NCBI RefSeq assembly: GCF_900102375.1
Contig: NZ_FNBO01000009.1
Coordinates: 1 to 64,000 of the forward strand
Direction of reading: 5' to 3'
Length of the DNA stretch: 64,000 bases
From: Halorubrum xinjiangense
GTDB taxonomy: Archaea; Halobacteriota; Halobacteria; Halobacteriales; Haloferacaceae
Shown here: piece by piece, positions 10,543 to 19,823 of the stretch
How the letters are laid out: each line of letters begins with the position of its first letter
Numbering within the stretch: the stretch's first letter is position 1
Made by a program: the position numbers and the translations under genes
Notes under the pieces: model-generated
Databases searched by the model: none
What the model was told of the DNA's origin: nothing
What the model saw: the letters and a program-made list of their open reading frames with translations, nothing else

Positions 10543-12564
10543 TCAGAACTTCTCTAACAGGTCGCCGTAGAACTCGCCGCCGCGGTCGTCGGCGAGCTTC
10601 TCGACGATGAGCTCCGGCGTCGACCGCGCGAGGTGTCCCTTCTTTGGTGAGCGGTTCACCCGGAGCTCGCCGTCGACGAGCCCCGCGGCCTCGATGCCGT
10701 CGACCGCGACGTCGAAGTCGGCGGCGTCGCGGATCTCGCGGGCGAGGTGCGAGACGAAGACGGCGGTGGCATCTTGATCGTCGAGCGCCTCCAAGATGCC
10801 CGCGATGATCTTCGCAGAAGCGCCGGGCTCGGTGATCGACTCCAGCTCGTCGACTAAGACGAGCCGGCCGTCCGCGCCGTCGACGAGGTCGCCGAAGTCG
10901 CGGAGCGTCGCCTCGAACGCGCCCGCGTCGAGGGTCCCCTGCGACTTCGCGTAGTAGTGGATCTCCTCGAAGCGCTCGACGGTGGCCGACTCGGCGGGCA
11001 CCGGCATCCCCATCTGCGCGAGGACGACGACGAGGGCGACCAGATCGAGCGTGGAGGTCTTCCCGCCGGAGTTGACCCCGGAGAGCAGCGTCGCCCCCGA
11101 AACGGCGTAGTCGACCGGCTCGACCGCCGCGAAGTCCACGTCGAGCAGCGGGGAGCGCCCGCCCTCGATGCGGAACCCCCGATCGGACGATTCGGGGTCG
11201 ACCACCTCGGGCATCGCGCAGTCGAAGTCGCGGGCGAACCGCGCGATCGCGAGCTCCACGTCGAGTTCGAGCGCGTCGCGCACCAACCGTTCGACCGGCT
11301 CGCGGAGGTCGCCGAGGTCGCTCGCGAGGTCGGCCTTCAGCTTCGCCGCGCGGCGGTCGCGGGCCGCGGAGAGCTCTGTCCGGAGCCGCGAGACGGCGCT
11401 CTCGTCGTGATCGACCGGGAACGAGGGGTCGCCGCCGAAGACGCGCTCGGCCAGCTCCGCCTCCTCCGGCTCCAGGCGGAGCGCATCGGCGAGGTGCTCG
11501 CGGGCGGCGTCGACCGCCGCGTCGTACTCGTCGGCCAGCTCGCGGTCGAGCAGGGAGTCGACGCGGGCACCCTGCTCGACTAAGGAGAGGAAGTCGGTCC
11601 CCTCGATGGTGACGTCGCGCTCGCGGATCGCCTCGCGCAGGCGGTCGTCCGCCACCGAGGCCGCCGTCGACACCGCGGCGTCGAGGTCGTCGACGGCGGC
11701 CGTCAGCCGATCTAACTCGGCGTCGCCCGCGATGGTCCCGTCGTCGTCGAGCCGCGAGAGCGCGTCGCGCAGGCGGTCGAGGTCGACCGGGGGGTCGGCG
11801 TCGCCGTCGCCGCCCGAGACCGGATCGCCCGCCGCCGCGGCCGCCTCGTGGACCGCCGCAGCCGCCTCCAGCCGCTCGCGGTTCTCCGCGAAGAAGGCGA
11901 GCAGCCGCTCGGGGACGGTCTCCGCCGGCGTGTCGAGGGCGTCCGGCCGCACGCTCACGTCGCCCTCCACGTCGAGTCCGGCAAACGACTCGTCTAAGAC
12001 GATGACGGACGCGTACGATCGGCCGAGCTCGGAGACGTCGCGCGCGTCCTCGACGGTTTCCACGGAGAGCTCGGGCACCTCGGCCTCGGCGCGCGCGAGC
12101 GTCTCGGCGTCGGCGGTCGCGAGGCAGCGGTCGCGGACGCGGACGGTCGGGGGGTCAGAGAGGGGCGCGCAGTCGGCGAGCGCCTCGCGGACCGCCGGAT
12201 CGGGCTCTCTCGCAATCGCGTCGGTCGCGAACGCCTGCGCCTCCGCGATCCGCGAGGCGGACGCGCTCGGGTAGAACGTCTCCAGCCGCTTCGCCGCGTA
12301 GTCGGTGACGGTGCGCTCGCGCAGCAGGTCGATCGCCGCCCGGTACAGCTCGCGGGCGCGGTCGGTGGCCAGCACGCGCCCGTCGTCGTCGTGGCGGCGG
12401 CGGATCGCCCCGCGGGCGATGCGAGCCGCGCGGGCCTCGTTGACGCCCGGCGCGCGGGCGATGGCGGCCACGTCGCCGGACTCGACGGTCGCGGCCGGAT
12501 CGTCGAGCTCGCGCAAGGCCGCGGCCGTCTTGGCGCCGACGCCGGGGATCGCCTCCAGCTGCAT
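10543..12564 (-). CDS. MutS-family ATPase with N-terminal helix-hairpin-helix (archaeal MutS5-like)
   Basis: The protein is 673 residues. Residues 1-50 form a helix-hairpin-helix (IPGVGAKTAAALREL and APGVNEARAARIARG), a non-specific DNA-binding motif. The middle is a long charged, coiled-coil-like region. The C-terminal third is a MutS ATPase with Walker A GVNSGGKTSTL near residue 500 and Walker B LVLVDELES near residue 565. It lacks the mismatch-recognition domain, so it resembles haloarchaeal MutS5 or MutS2-like proteins rather than canonical MutS. A role in recombination or DNA junction handling is inferred. No mutL is beside it. Confidence 0.85.
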   Translation of the reverse strand: MQLEAIPGVGAKTAAALRELDDPAATVESGDVAAIARAPGVNEARAARIARGAIRRRHDDDGRVLATDRARELYRAAIDLLRERTVTDYAAKRLETFYPSASASRIAEAQAFATDAIAREPDPAVREALADCAPLSDPPTVRVRDRCLATADAETLARAEAEVPELSVETVEDARDVSELGRSYASVIVLDESFAGLDVEGDVSVRPDALDTPAETVPERLLAFFAENRERLEAAAAVHEAAAAAGDPVSGGDGDADPPVDLDRLRDALSRLDDDGTIAGDAELDRLTAAVDDLDAAVSTAASVADDRLREAIRERDVTIEGTDFLSLVEQGARVDSLLDRELADEYDAAVDAAREHLADALRLEPEEAELAERVFGGDPSFPVDHDESAVSRLRTELSAARDRRAAKLKADLASDLGDLREPVERLVRDALELDVELAIARFARDFDCAMPEVVDPESSDRGFRIEGGRSPLLDVDFAAVEPVDYAVSGATLLSGVNSGGKTSTLDLVALVVVLAQMGMPVPAESATVERFEEIHYYAKSQGTLDAGAFEATLRDFGDLVDGADGRLVLVDELESITEPGASAKIIAGILEALDDQDATAVFVSHLAREIRDAADFDVAVDGIEAAGLVDGELRVNRSPKKGHLARSTPELIVEKLADDRGGEFYGDLLEKF

Positions 12565-12693
12565 CTACCCGCCGGTATCGCGGCAACGATGTAAAGCGTG
12601 CGGGTCGATGGCGCGGAGCGGCGGTTCGGGGCCGAACGGGGAGCCCCGTGCCGCGTGCGACGCCCTTTTTCGCGCCCGTCGCCAACGCCGGCC

Positions 12694-13731
12694 ATGAGCC
12701 AGAACGCGCGAGCCGTCGGCGACGGGTCGCTCGACCCCGGAACGGCGGCGAAGGCGGCGAGCGCCCGCGACGCGCTCGCCGAGCGCGACGGGGTCCTCGT
12801 GGCGTTCTCGGGCGGCGTCGACTCCGCGGTGGTGGCTGCCCTCGCGGCGGACGCGCTCGGCGACGACGCCGTGGCGTGTACCGCCCGCAGCGAGACGCTC
12901 CCGGCGGCCGAACTCGACGACGCGAGGCGGGTCGCGTCGGAGATCGGGATCCGCCACGAGACGGTCACCTTCTCCGAGCTGGACGACCCCAACTTCGTCG
13001 TCAACGACGGCGATCGCTGTTACCACTGCCGCACGATGCGACTCGGCCGGATGTACGAGACGGCCACGGAGCTGGGGATAGACACCGTCTGCGACGGGAC
13101 GAACGCGGACGACCCGGGCGAGGGGCACCGCCCCGGCCTGCGGGCTGTCGAAGAGCTCGACGTGTTCTCGCCGCTGCTCGACGCCGGGATCGCGAAGGCC
13201 GAGGTCCGCGCGATCGCGGAGTCCTACGACCTCTCCGTGGCCGACAAGCCGTCGATGGCGTGTCTCTCCTCGCGGATCCCGACCGGCCTCGAAGTGACCG
13301 AGGAGCGGCTGACCCGCGTCGAGAAGGCCGAGCGGGTGCTCCGCGAGTGGGGCTTCGAGGGGTTCCGCGTGCGCGACCACGACGGCCTCGCGCGCGTCGA
13401 GATCGCGCCCGACGAGTTGGAGCGCGCGCTCGACCCCGCCTTCGCCGACGCCGTCCACGAACACCTCACCGACGTCGGCTTCGAGTACGTCACCCTCGAC
13501 ATGGCCGGCTACCGGACCGGGAGCGTGAGCCCGGGCGGCGAGGGTGACGGCGAGCCGAGCGACACGTGCGACGCCGACGCAGACGGCGACGATTCCGGCG
13601 ACGACACCGACGCGGACGCCGACGATTCCGACGACGACACCGATGCGGACGGCGACGATTCCGGCGACGCCGACGGCTCTGATGCCGACGGTACCAGCGG
13701 TGTCGACCTCGGCCGGAGCTACCCGCGCTGA
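12694..13731 (+). CDS. larE: LarE-like ATP-dependent sulfur transferase (PP-loop)
   Basis: 345 residues from the ATG at 12694. The PP-loop FSGGVDSA (residues 38-45) marks an N-type ATP pyrophosphatase. Cys190 in MACLSSRIPTG matches the cysteine that LarE sacrifices as sulfur donor when making the nickel-pincer nucleotide cofactor of lactate racemase. No larA, larB or larC gene is visible nearby, so the acceptor may differ. The last 60 residues are an unusual Asp/Gly/Ser tail built from imperfect repeats (13560-13700) lying outside the enzyme fold. This tail probably arose by slippage and adds negative charge. Confidence 0.85.
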   Translation: MSQNARAVGDGSLDPGTAAKAASARDALAERDGVLVAFSGGVDSAVVAALAADALGDDAVACTARSETLPAAELDDARRVASEIGIRHETVTFSELDDPNFVVNDGDRCYHCRTMRLGRMYETATELGIDTVCDGTNADDPGEGHRPGLRAVEELDVFSPLLDAGIAKAEVRAIAESYDLSVADKPSMACLSSRIPTGLEVTEERLTRVEKAERVLREWGFEGFRVRDHDGLARVEIAPDELERALDPAFADAVHEHLTDVGFEYVTLDMAGYRTGSVSPGGEGDGEPSDTCDADADGDDSGDDTDADADDSDDDTDADGDDSGDADGSDADGTSGVDLGRSYPR

Positions 13732-13792
13732 AGCCGGGTCGGACGGACTCGAACCTCTCGGCGTTATCACCCGAGAGAACCCGGCAGGAACG

Positions 13793-13800
13793 CTTATAAC
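13793..13800 (+). promoter_or_regulatory. TATA box for the small membrane protein gene
   Basis: A cttataac box centred about 27 bases before the ATG at 13823, consistent with leaderless transcription. Confidence 0.5.
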
Positions 13801-13822
13801 CCGTGTTATTAAATCGACACCT

Positions 13823-14026
13823 ATGCGTGACGCGCAGACGCTGGCGGTGATCGCCGGCGGCGTCGGCGGTGCCGTCGGGGCGTTCGTCGGCGTCGCAGTC
13901 GGCGGATCCGCGCTCTCGGTGACCCTGACGACGCTCGGCGTCGCGACCGTCGTCGGCGTCGGGGTCATTGCGAGCGCGGTCATCGCCGGCGACGTGGAGT
14001 TCCTCGCCGACGCGGACGGCGAGTGA
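13823..14026 (+). CDS. Small two-helix membrane protein
   Basis: 67 residues, mostly Gly, Val and Ala. Two hydrophobic segments (about 6-28 and 32-56) are joined by a short turn, followed by an acidic C-terminus. No known family is recognised. The gene lies alone between the larE-like gene and serB, with its own TATA box. It may be a glycine-zipper-type membrane protein; function unknown. Confidence 0.65.
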   Translation: MRDAQTLAVIAGGVGGAVGAFVGVAVGGSALSVTLTTLGVATVVGVGVIASAVIAGDVEFLADADGE

Positions 14027-14086
14027 CGCCGGTAGCACTCGCGGCCGACCGCGCGCTTCAAGGCCCCGCCGCGACGAGCGAGTGCC

Positions 14087-14737
14087 ATGAGTCTCATCGC
14101 GTTCGACTTCGACGGGACGCTCTCCGACTCCGAGATGACGGTCTTACTCGCCGAGCGGGCGGGCGTCGCCGACGAGGTCGCCGAGATCACGGAGCGGGCG
14201 ATGAACGACGAGCTCAGCTACGCCGAGAGCCTCTACCGGCGCGCGGCGCTCTTAGAGGGCCTCTCGGCGGCGGACGTCGACGACGCGTTCGGCGCGGTCC
14301 GGATCCGCCCCGGCGCCGCGCGACTCATCGAGCGCCTCCGGGAAGCGGGGCACCACGTCGCGGTGCTCACCGGGGGGTTCGAGCGCGGCGTCGAGGCGGC
14401 GCTCGCCCGCGAGGGCGTCGCGGTCGACACGATCGTCGCCAACCGGCTCCCGACCGGGCCGGACGGCGCGCTCACCGGCGAGGCCGAGGGGCCGCTCATC
14501 GAGGGGACGAAAGACGACGCGCTCGAAGCCCTCGCGGCCGAGGTCGGCGTGCCGCTGCGCGAGACGGTGGCGGTCGGCGACGGCGCGAACGACCTCCCGA
14601 TGCTGGAGGTCGCGGGGCTCGCCGTCGGCTTCGTGCCGAAGAACGCGGTGCGGCCCGTTTGCGATTCGGTCGTCGCCTCCATGTACCGGCTCGGGAAGGT
14701 GCTGGAGGCGCACGGCGTGCTCGCGGACGGAGAGTGA
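14087..14737 (+). CDS. serB: Phosphoserine phosphatase, HAD family
   Basis: This 216-residue HAD phosphatase hydrolyses phosphoserine in the last step of serine synthesis. The nucleophile motif is DFDGT, with Asp7 and Asp9. Motif II is LTGGF near residue 93, motif III contains GTKDD, and motif IV is VGDGANDLPML. The cap insert is of the SerB length. The start is supported because the DFDGT motif follows at the usual distance. It could instead act on a related phospho-metabolite, but SerB is the best fit. Confidence 0.88.
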   Translation: MSLIAFDFDGTLSDSEMTVLLAERAGVADEVAEITERAMNDELSYAESLYRRAALLEGLSAADVDDAFGAVRIRPGAARLIERLREAGHHVAVLTGGFERGVEAALAREGVAVDTIVANRLPTGPDGALTGEAEGPLIEGTKDDALEALAAEVGVPLRETVAVGDGANDLPMLEVAGLAVGFVPKNAVRPVCDSVVASMYRLGKVLEAHGVLADGE

Positions 14738-14903
14738 GGCGGAGCGCGAGGCGGAGCGCGAGGCGGGCGCGGGCAGGCCGAGGCGGCCGCGGGCAGTCCG
14801 AGGCGCTCACGGCGAGCGCCCGATACCTGACCACGTTGGGCTCAAGGGTTAATCAACGACGAACCGAACACTATCGTATGAGCGTCTCCGCCGGGGTGAT
14901 CCG

Positions 14904-15734
14904 ATGCTACCGACGCTGACGTATCTCCAGTTCCACCTCGTCTTCAGCCTCCCCGTGTTGGGGCTTCTGTGGTACCTCGCGCCCCGGTACGACGCCGTCC
15001 GGCAGCGGCGCGCGACGGTCGGCATCGCGATCCTCGTCGCCATCGCGTACCTCTACACGACGCCGTGGATCAGCTACATGATCCGGCAGGGGGCGTGGTG
15101 GTACGCCGACGGCGCGGTGCTCGTCCGGGCGCTGTCGATCCCCCTCGGCGAGTACCTCTTCTTCACCATTCAGACGGTCGTCACCGCGTTCGCGCTCCAC
15201 CTGATCGGGTTCGACCCGACGTTCCGCGAGGGCGACTTCGACCGCGCCCCCCGGATCGCCGGGGTCGTCGCGGGCGTCGCGATGGTCGGCGGCGGGCTCT
15301 GGCTCACGACCCTCGACCCCTCGTACCTCTACCTCGGCGGGCTGATCGCGTGGGTCGGCCCCGTCGTCGCGCTCCAGTGGGCGGTCGGCGGGGGGTACCT
15401 CGTCCGGACGCCCAAGATGTGGCTCGCGGCGACGCTGCTCCCGGCCGCGTACTTCTGGGTCGCCGACCGGATCGCGATCGCGATGGGGACGTGGCAGCTC
15501 TCGACCGAGTACACCACCGGAATCGCCGTGTTGGGGCTCCCGATCGAGGAGATGCTGTTCTTCGCCGCGGCCGGCGTGATGACCGTCAACGGCCTCGTCC
15601 TCTTCGAGTGGGTGCTCGACTGGAACGACCGCCGGGGCGCGGTCGCCGAGCCGTCGCCGTCGGCCGAGGCCGAGCGCGACGTCCCGTCCCCCGAGCCACC
15701 GACCGACCCGGACCCCGACGTGGTCGATGACTGA
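14904..15734 (+). CDS. crtY: Lycopene beta-cyclase, membrane type
   Basis: This integral membrane protein of 276 residues has about seven hydrophobic helices and belongs to the heterodimeric/CrtYc-CrtYd-derived lycopene cyclases of haloarchaea and fungi. Family signatures include the ExxFF-type motif in IPLGEYLFFTIQT and a second copy, LPIEEMLFFAAAG, showing the internal duplication. It cyclises lycopene to beta-carotene. The acidic C-terminal tail overlaps the next gene by 8 bases (15727-15734), so cyclase and carotene cleavage enzyme are translationally coupled and make retinal together. Confidence 0.93.
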   Translation: MLPTLTYLQFHLVFSLPVLGLLWYLAPRYDAVRQRRATVGIAILVAIAYLYTTPWISYMIRQGAWWYADGAVLVRALSIPLGEYLFFTIQTVVTAFALHLIGFDPTFREGDFDRAPRIAGVVAGVAMVGGGLWLTTLDPSYLYLGGLIAWVGPVVALQWAVGGGYLVRTPKMWLAATLLPAAYFWVADRIAIAMGTWQLSTEYTTGIAVLGLPIEEMLFFAAAGVMTVNGLVLFEWVLDWNDRRGAVAEPSPSAEAERDVPSPEPPTDPDPDVVDD

Positions 15735-16878
15735 GGCGTCCTCGGCGTCGACGAGCGCGGCCGAACCCGGTTCCGCCGAGGCCCGCGAGCGCGGGGTGAC
15801 GCCGCCGGCGGAGGAGGGCGGGAGTGGGGCCGAATTCGACGCCGCGAGCGAACGGGTCGACCGCTGGTTCGCGCGGCGCCCGGCGCTGGCGCTGGCCGCG
15901 CTGTTGCCGATCGGCGCCGTTACCCCCCTGTTTCCGGTCGAAGTCGGCGTCGCGACGTTCGCGCTCGGCACCCTCGTCGTCGGGATGGCCCACGGCGCGG
16001 TCGACCACCTCGTCCCCCTCCGGGCCGCGCCCGACGTGTCGCTCGGCCGGTCGATAGCGGTCGTCTCGGTCGTCTACGCGGTCCTCGGCGCCGCGGTCGT
16101 CGCCGCGTTCTTCGCCGCGCCCGTGGCCGCGTTCGTCGGGTTCATCGCGCTCACCTGGCTCCACTGGGGGCAGGGCGACGTGGCGACGCTCGCGATCGCG
16201 GGCGTCGACCACCTGCCCTCGTCGGCGGAGCGGTGGCTGGCGCTCGTCGTCCGCGGCGGGCTCCCGATGGGCGTGCCGCTCCTCTCGCACCCCGAGGAGT
16301 ACCGGCTGGTGGCCGAGTGGATCGTCGGGCTGTTCCTCGTCGACGCGGGCGCGGCCGCGACCGCGGTCGACCCGCTGTTCGCGCCCGCGGTCCGAATCGG
16401 GGTCGGCGTCGGGATGGCGGCCGCGACGCTGGCGTCGGTCGCCCTCGGCTACCGCCGGGTCCGAGACGGGCGCGACCCGGGCGGCTGGCGCCGCGACGTC
16501 GGCGAACTCGCGGTGCTGTGGGCGTGGTTCCTGCTCGCGGCGCCGGTGTTCGCGATCGGGGTGTACTTCGCCGTCTGGCACGCGCTTCGCCACGTCGGCC
16601 GCCTCGTCCTCGTCGACCCCGAGGCCGCGAGCGTGGCGTCCGCCGGCGACGCGGTCGGCGCGCTCGCCCGCTTCGGCCGCGACGCCGCGCCGCTCACCCT
16701 CGGCGGCTTCCTCGTCGTGGGCGCCGTCGGGATCTCGGTCCCCGCCGGCGTGGCGGCGCCCGGCGACCTGTTGGCCGTGTCGCTGGTCGCCATCGCCGCC
16801 ATGACGCTCCCGCACGTCGTCGTCGTCGCGTGGCTCGACCGGCGGCAGGGCGTCTGGCGGCCGGGCGTCGGCGGCTGA
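15727..16878 (+). CDS. blh: Brp/Blh-type beta-carotene 15,15'-dioxygenase
   Basis: The enzyme cleaves beta-carotene into two retinals, the chromophore of rhodopsins. It has 383 residues and many membrane helices. Iron-binding His motifs are present: AHGAVDHL (His89, His94), WLHWGQGD (His146) and WHALRHVGR (His285, His289). An acidic, Ser-rich N-terminal extension of about 45 residues precedes the core. It follows crtY with overlapping codons. No opsin gene is in this window, so retinal must serve a rhodopsin encoded elsewhere. Confidence 0.93.
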   Translation: MTEASSASTSAAEPGSAEARERGVTPPAEEGGSGAEFDAASERVDRWFARRPALALAALLPIGAVTPLFPVEVGVATFALGTLVVGMAHGAVDHLVPLRAAPDVSLGRSIAVVSVVYAVLGAAVVAAFFAAPVAAFVGFIALTWLHWGQGDVATLAIAGVDHLPSSAERWLALVVRGGLPMGVPLLSHPEEYRLVAEWIVGLFLVDAGAAATAVDPLFAPAVRIGVGVGMAAATLASVALGYRRVRDGRDPGGWRRDVGELAVLWAWFLLAAPVFAIGVYFAVWHALRHVGRLVLVDPEAASVASAGDAVGALARFGRDAAPLTLGGFLVVGAVGISVPAGVAAPGDLLAVSLVAIAAMTLPHVVVVAWLDRRQGVWRPGVGG

Positions 16879-16945
16879 GGGGCCCGGCAGCGCGGTCGGT
16901 TCCGACACCGCACCGCTCTTTGTCGGCGGCCGCGTCCCTCCGACA

Positions 16946-17647
16946 ATGGACGAGATCGCGATCCGCGACCCGCGGCCGGGCGACGCCGAGCCGCTGGAGG
17001 CGCTCATCACCTCGCACTTCAGCGAGGGGAGCTCCTACGGCGTCGACCTCGGGCTCGACGACCCGACGTACCACGTGCTGGTCGCGGTCGAGGGCGACGC
17101 TGCGGACGCGGGGGAAGACGGCGACGGGAGCGACGGCGAAGATATGGGGGAGGACGGTGACGGGAGCGACGGCGAAGATATGGGGGAGGACGGCGACGGG
17201 AGCGACCCCGACGATGCGATTCTCGGTGTGATGGCGCTCCGCGAGTTCGACGACCCGGCCGCCGTCGCCGACGAGATGTACTTCTTCGACGACTCCGACC
17301 TGCTCCCCGCGGCGGGGCTGTACGGCCACTTAGAGATGGGGTACGTCCGGGACGACGCGACCGGCCGAGGGATCGGGAGCCGACTGCTCGAACGGCTCCA
17401 CGCGGTCGGCACCGAGCGGGGCGTCGACCTGTTCCTCGCGGACTCGTGGTACCACGGCGGAGAGGACTCGCCGGAGAAGCTGTTCGACGCGCACGGGTAC
17501 GAGACGGTTCACCGCGACCCGATCGAGCGACCCGTCGCGGAGTGCCCGAAGTGCGAGGCGGAGTGCACTTGCGAGGGCGCGCTCGCGGTGCGACGCGTCG
17601 CGGACGTCGCGGGCAAGGAGAGCGACGCGGGGGCGAGTCGGCCGTGA
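16946..17647 (+). CDS. GNAT-family N-acetyltransferase with acidic repeat insert
   Basis: 233 residues. The acetyl-CoA site is in the segment MGYVRDDATGRGIGSRLLERL, with the R/Q-x-x-G-x-G/A signature present as RGIGSR. Residues 56-90 are an acidic insert of three near-identical 12-residue units (GEDGDGSDGEDM) made by 36-bp DNA repeats at 17112-17218. The insert splits the early beta strands of the fold and probably forms a surface loop. C-terminal Cys residues (CPKCEAECTC) could bind a metal. The substrate is unknown. Confidence 0.82.
   Translation: MDEIAIRDPRPGDAEPLEALITSHFSEGSSYGVDLGLDDPTYHVLVAVEGDAADAGEDGDGSDGEDMGEDGDGSDGEDMGEDGDGSDPDDAILGVMALREFDDPAAVADEMYFFDDSDLLPAAGLYGHLEMGYVRDDATGRGIGSRLLERLHAVGTERGVDLFLADSWYHGGEDSPEKLFDAHGYETVHRDPIERPVAECPKCEAECTCEGALAVRRVADVAGKESDAGASRP
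17112..17218. repeat. 36-bp tandem repeat inside the GNAT gene
   Basis: Three units starting ggggaagacggcgacgggag keep the reading frame and code for an Asp/Glu/Gly loop. The third unit diverges at its end. Confidence 0.8.
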
Positions 17648-17928
17648 ACCACGACCGCGTCCACGCCCGAGCGCCGTCGCATCACGTCGACCGCTGGTCG
17701 GTCGGCGTGATCGAGTCGATCGACGAGCGCGACGGCCACTGCGTCGTGACGGTTCGGCCGGGCGAACCGGATGAAACTGAAGGCGAAAACGAGGGATCGG
17801 ACGGCAGCGAGTCCGTCGAACTCACGATCACCTTCGCCGTCCGCGACCTGTTCGTGAGCCGACTGCCGATCGACGAGGGCGAGTCGCCGGTCGGCGAACG
17901 GGTCTGGTATCGGAAGCGAGGCGGGTGA
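17644..17928 (+). CDS. Small haloarchaeal protein of unknown function
   Basis: 94 residues from a GTG at 17644, which overlaps the stop of the acetyltransferase gene. The pattern is beta-strand rich (DRWSVGVIESID, HCVVTVRPG, VELTITFAVRDLF, GERVWYRKR) with an acidic loop in the middle, suggesting a small barrel like an OB or SH3 fold. Coupling with the GNAT gene suggests joint expression. No family assignment is made. Confidence 0.65.
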   Translation: MNHDRVHARAPSHHVDRWSVGVIESIDERDGHCVVTVRPGEPDETEGENEGSDGSESVELTITFAVRDLFVSRLPIDEGESPVGERVWYRKRGG

Positions 17929-17946
17929 GTCGGGGCGGTCGGCGGG

Positions 17947-19734
17947 CTACTCCAGCTGGTGGTAGTCCAGCTCGTGACCCTCGTCGAGCGCGGCCTGGAC
18001 GGCCTCGCTCGGGTCGTCGACCGGTTCGGTCCGGACCGTCATGCCGCCCACGTCGGCCGCGTCGAAGTAGACGTTCCGCCGCCAGTCGGGGTCCGTGTCG
18101 GGGTGATCGGTGCGGTAGTGAGCGCCGCGCGACTCCTCGCGTTCGAGCGCACCGCGGAGCACCGCCTCGGCGGCGACGAGGGTGAAGCCGACGTCGACCG
18201 CGAACTCGAACGACTCGCTCGTGACCGGGCCGACGCGCATGTCCGCGGCGCGGTCGCGGACGGCGGCGAGCCGGTCGAGGCCCTCCCTGAGCGACGGCTC
18301 GTCGCGGAGGATGCCCGCGTGGTCCCACATCAGCTCGCGGAGGTCGGCGAGCACCGCGTCGACGTCGTGGGCGCCGTCGTTGTTCGCCATGGCGCGTAGG
18401 TCGCCGAAGTGCGGCTCGACGAGGTCCTCGCGGAGCGAGTCGGGCACCTCGCCCGGGCCGTCGACGCGGTCGGCGATCCGCTCGCCGGCGACGACGCCGT
18501 ACGCGACGGTCTCGGCCAGCGAGTTGCCGCCGAGCCGGTTCGCACCGTGGACGCCGGCCATCGTCTCCCCGATGGCGAAGAGCCCGTCCACGTCGGTCTC
18601 GCCGCCGTCGTCGACGGCGACGCCGCCCATCCCGTAGTGAGAGGTCGGCGCCACCTCGACGGGCTCTTCGGCCATGTCCACGCCGAGGTCGTCGAAGCGC
18701 TCGTACATCCGGGGGAGCCGCTCGCGGATGAAGTCGGCGTCGCGGTGAGAGATGTCGAGGTAGACGCCGCCGTTCTCCGTGCCGCGCCCCTCGGCGACCT
18801 CCTGTGCGATCGCCCGAGCGACCACGTCGCGAGCGTCCAGCTCCATCTGGTCCGGGGAGTACCGCTCCATGAAGCGCTCGCCCTCACTGTTGAACAGCCG
18901 GCCGCCCTCGCCGCGGACCGCCTCGGTCACGAGGCGGCCGCTCCACGGCGCCCAGTCGGGGTCGCTCTCGTCGACGGCCATCCCGGTCGGGTGGAACTGC
19001 ATGAACTCCATGTCCATCAGCGACGCGCCGGCGTCGGACGCCAGCGCCGCCCCGTCGCCGTTGTTCTCGTCGTCTCTGGAGGTGTGCCGGTCGTAGATGG
19101 CGGCGTGGCCGCCGGCGGCGAGGACGACGGTGCCGGCGTTAAACAGGACGAACTCGCCGTCGTCCATGTCGAACCCGACGGCGCCGTACACCGCCTCGCC
19201 GTCGGAGACCAGCTTCGTGATCATCACGTTCTCGCGGTAGGGGACCGACAGCTCCTGTGCGCGGTCCACGAGGGTGTTCAAAAGCGACTCGCCCGTGTGG
19301 TCGCCGGCGAAGGCGGTCCGGCGGAACGACTGCGCGCCGAAGAAGCGCTGGTCTATCTCGCCGTCTTCGGTGCGGGAGTACTCCATCCCCCACTCGTCGA
19401 GCTCGCGGAGGCGTTCCGGCATCTGCTCGGTCACGGTCTCGACCTTCGCCGGGTCGTTGATCAGGTGGCCCTCGTTGAGGGTGTCCGCCGCGTGGATCGC
19501 CGGGGAGTCCTCCGGGTCGTGCGTGCCGAGGGCGCCGTTGATCCCGCCGCGGGCCCACGTGGTGTGGGCGTCGCCGTGACCTCGCTTGCCGAGCACGAGC
19601 ACGTCGTCGACTCCGCGCTCCGCCAGTTCGATCGCGGTTCGCGCTCCCGCCGCGCCCGCGCCGACGACGAGAACCGAGACGTCCTCGCGCTGATACGCTG
19701 CGGCCTGACCGTCGTCCGTCCGCTGTTCGACCAT
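17947..19734 (-). CDS. Fumarate reductase/succinate dehydrogenase-like flavoprotein
   Basis: 595 residues from the ATG at 19734. The FAD-binding Rossmann motif is VGAGAAGARTAIELA. Further landmarks are the FAD-linked segment THTTWARGGINGALG, the active-site region FMQFHPTGM and SHYGMGGVAVD. These place it in the SdhA/FrdA/NadB superfamily. It stands alone without an Fe-S or membrane subunit, so it may be a soluble fumarate reductase-like enzyme, or L-aspartate oxidase in a genome where nadA and nadC lie elsewhere. Family assignment is firm; the substrate is open. Confidence 0.8.
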   Translation of the reverse strand: MVEQRTDDGQAAAYQREDVSVLVVGAGAAGARTAIELAERGVDDVLVLGKRGHGDAHTTWARGGINGALGTHDPEDSPAIHAADTLNEGHLINDPAKVETVTEQMPERLRELDEWGMEYSRTEDGEIDQRFFGAQSFRRTAFAGDHTGESLLNTLVDRAQELSVPYRENVMITKLVSDGEAVYGAVGFDMDDGEFVLFNAGTVVLAAGGHAAIYDRHTSRDDENNGDGAALASDAGASLMDMEFMQFHPTGMAVDESDPDWAPWSGRLVTEAVRGEGGRLFNSEGERFMERYSPDQMELDARDVVARAIAQEVAEGRGTENGGVYLDISHRDADFIRERLPRMYERFDDLGVDMAEEPVEVAPTSHYGMGGVAVDDGGETDVDGLFAIGETMAGVHGANRLGGNSLAETVAYGVVAGERIADRVDGPGEVPDSLREDLVEPHFGDLRAMANNDGAHDVDAVLADLRELMWDHAGILRDEPSLREGLDRLAAVRDRAADMRVGPVTSESFEFAVDVGFTLVAAEAVLRGALEREESRGAHYRTDHPDTDPDWRRNVYFDAADVGGMTVRTEPVDDPSEAVQAALDEGHELDYHQLE

Positions 19735-19823
19735 ACGAATCCGAAGGGACCGCACACGGGTAAGCCTCACGCGCGTGCGCGCGAGAGGCGAAAACACGGG
19801 TGCGCCGCGGCTCCCGCGGTCGC

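Noticed and set aside
15727-16878. A linked opsin gene beside blh
   Set aside because: No seven-helix opsin frame with a retinal-binding Lys is seen in this window.
17947-19734. Succinate dehydrogenase subunit A of respiration
   Set aside because: No sdhB, sdhC or sdhD gene is adjacent, so I left the role as a flavoprotein of the wider family.
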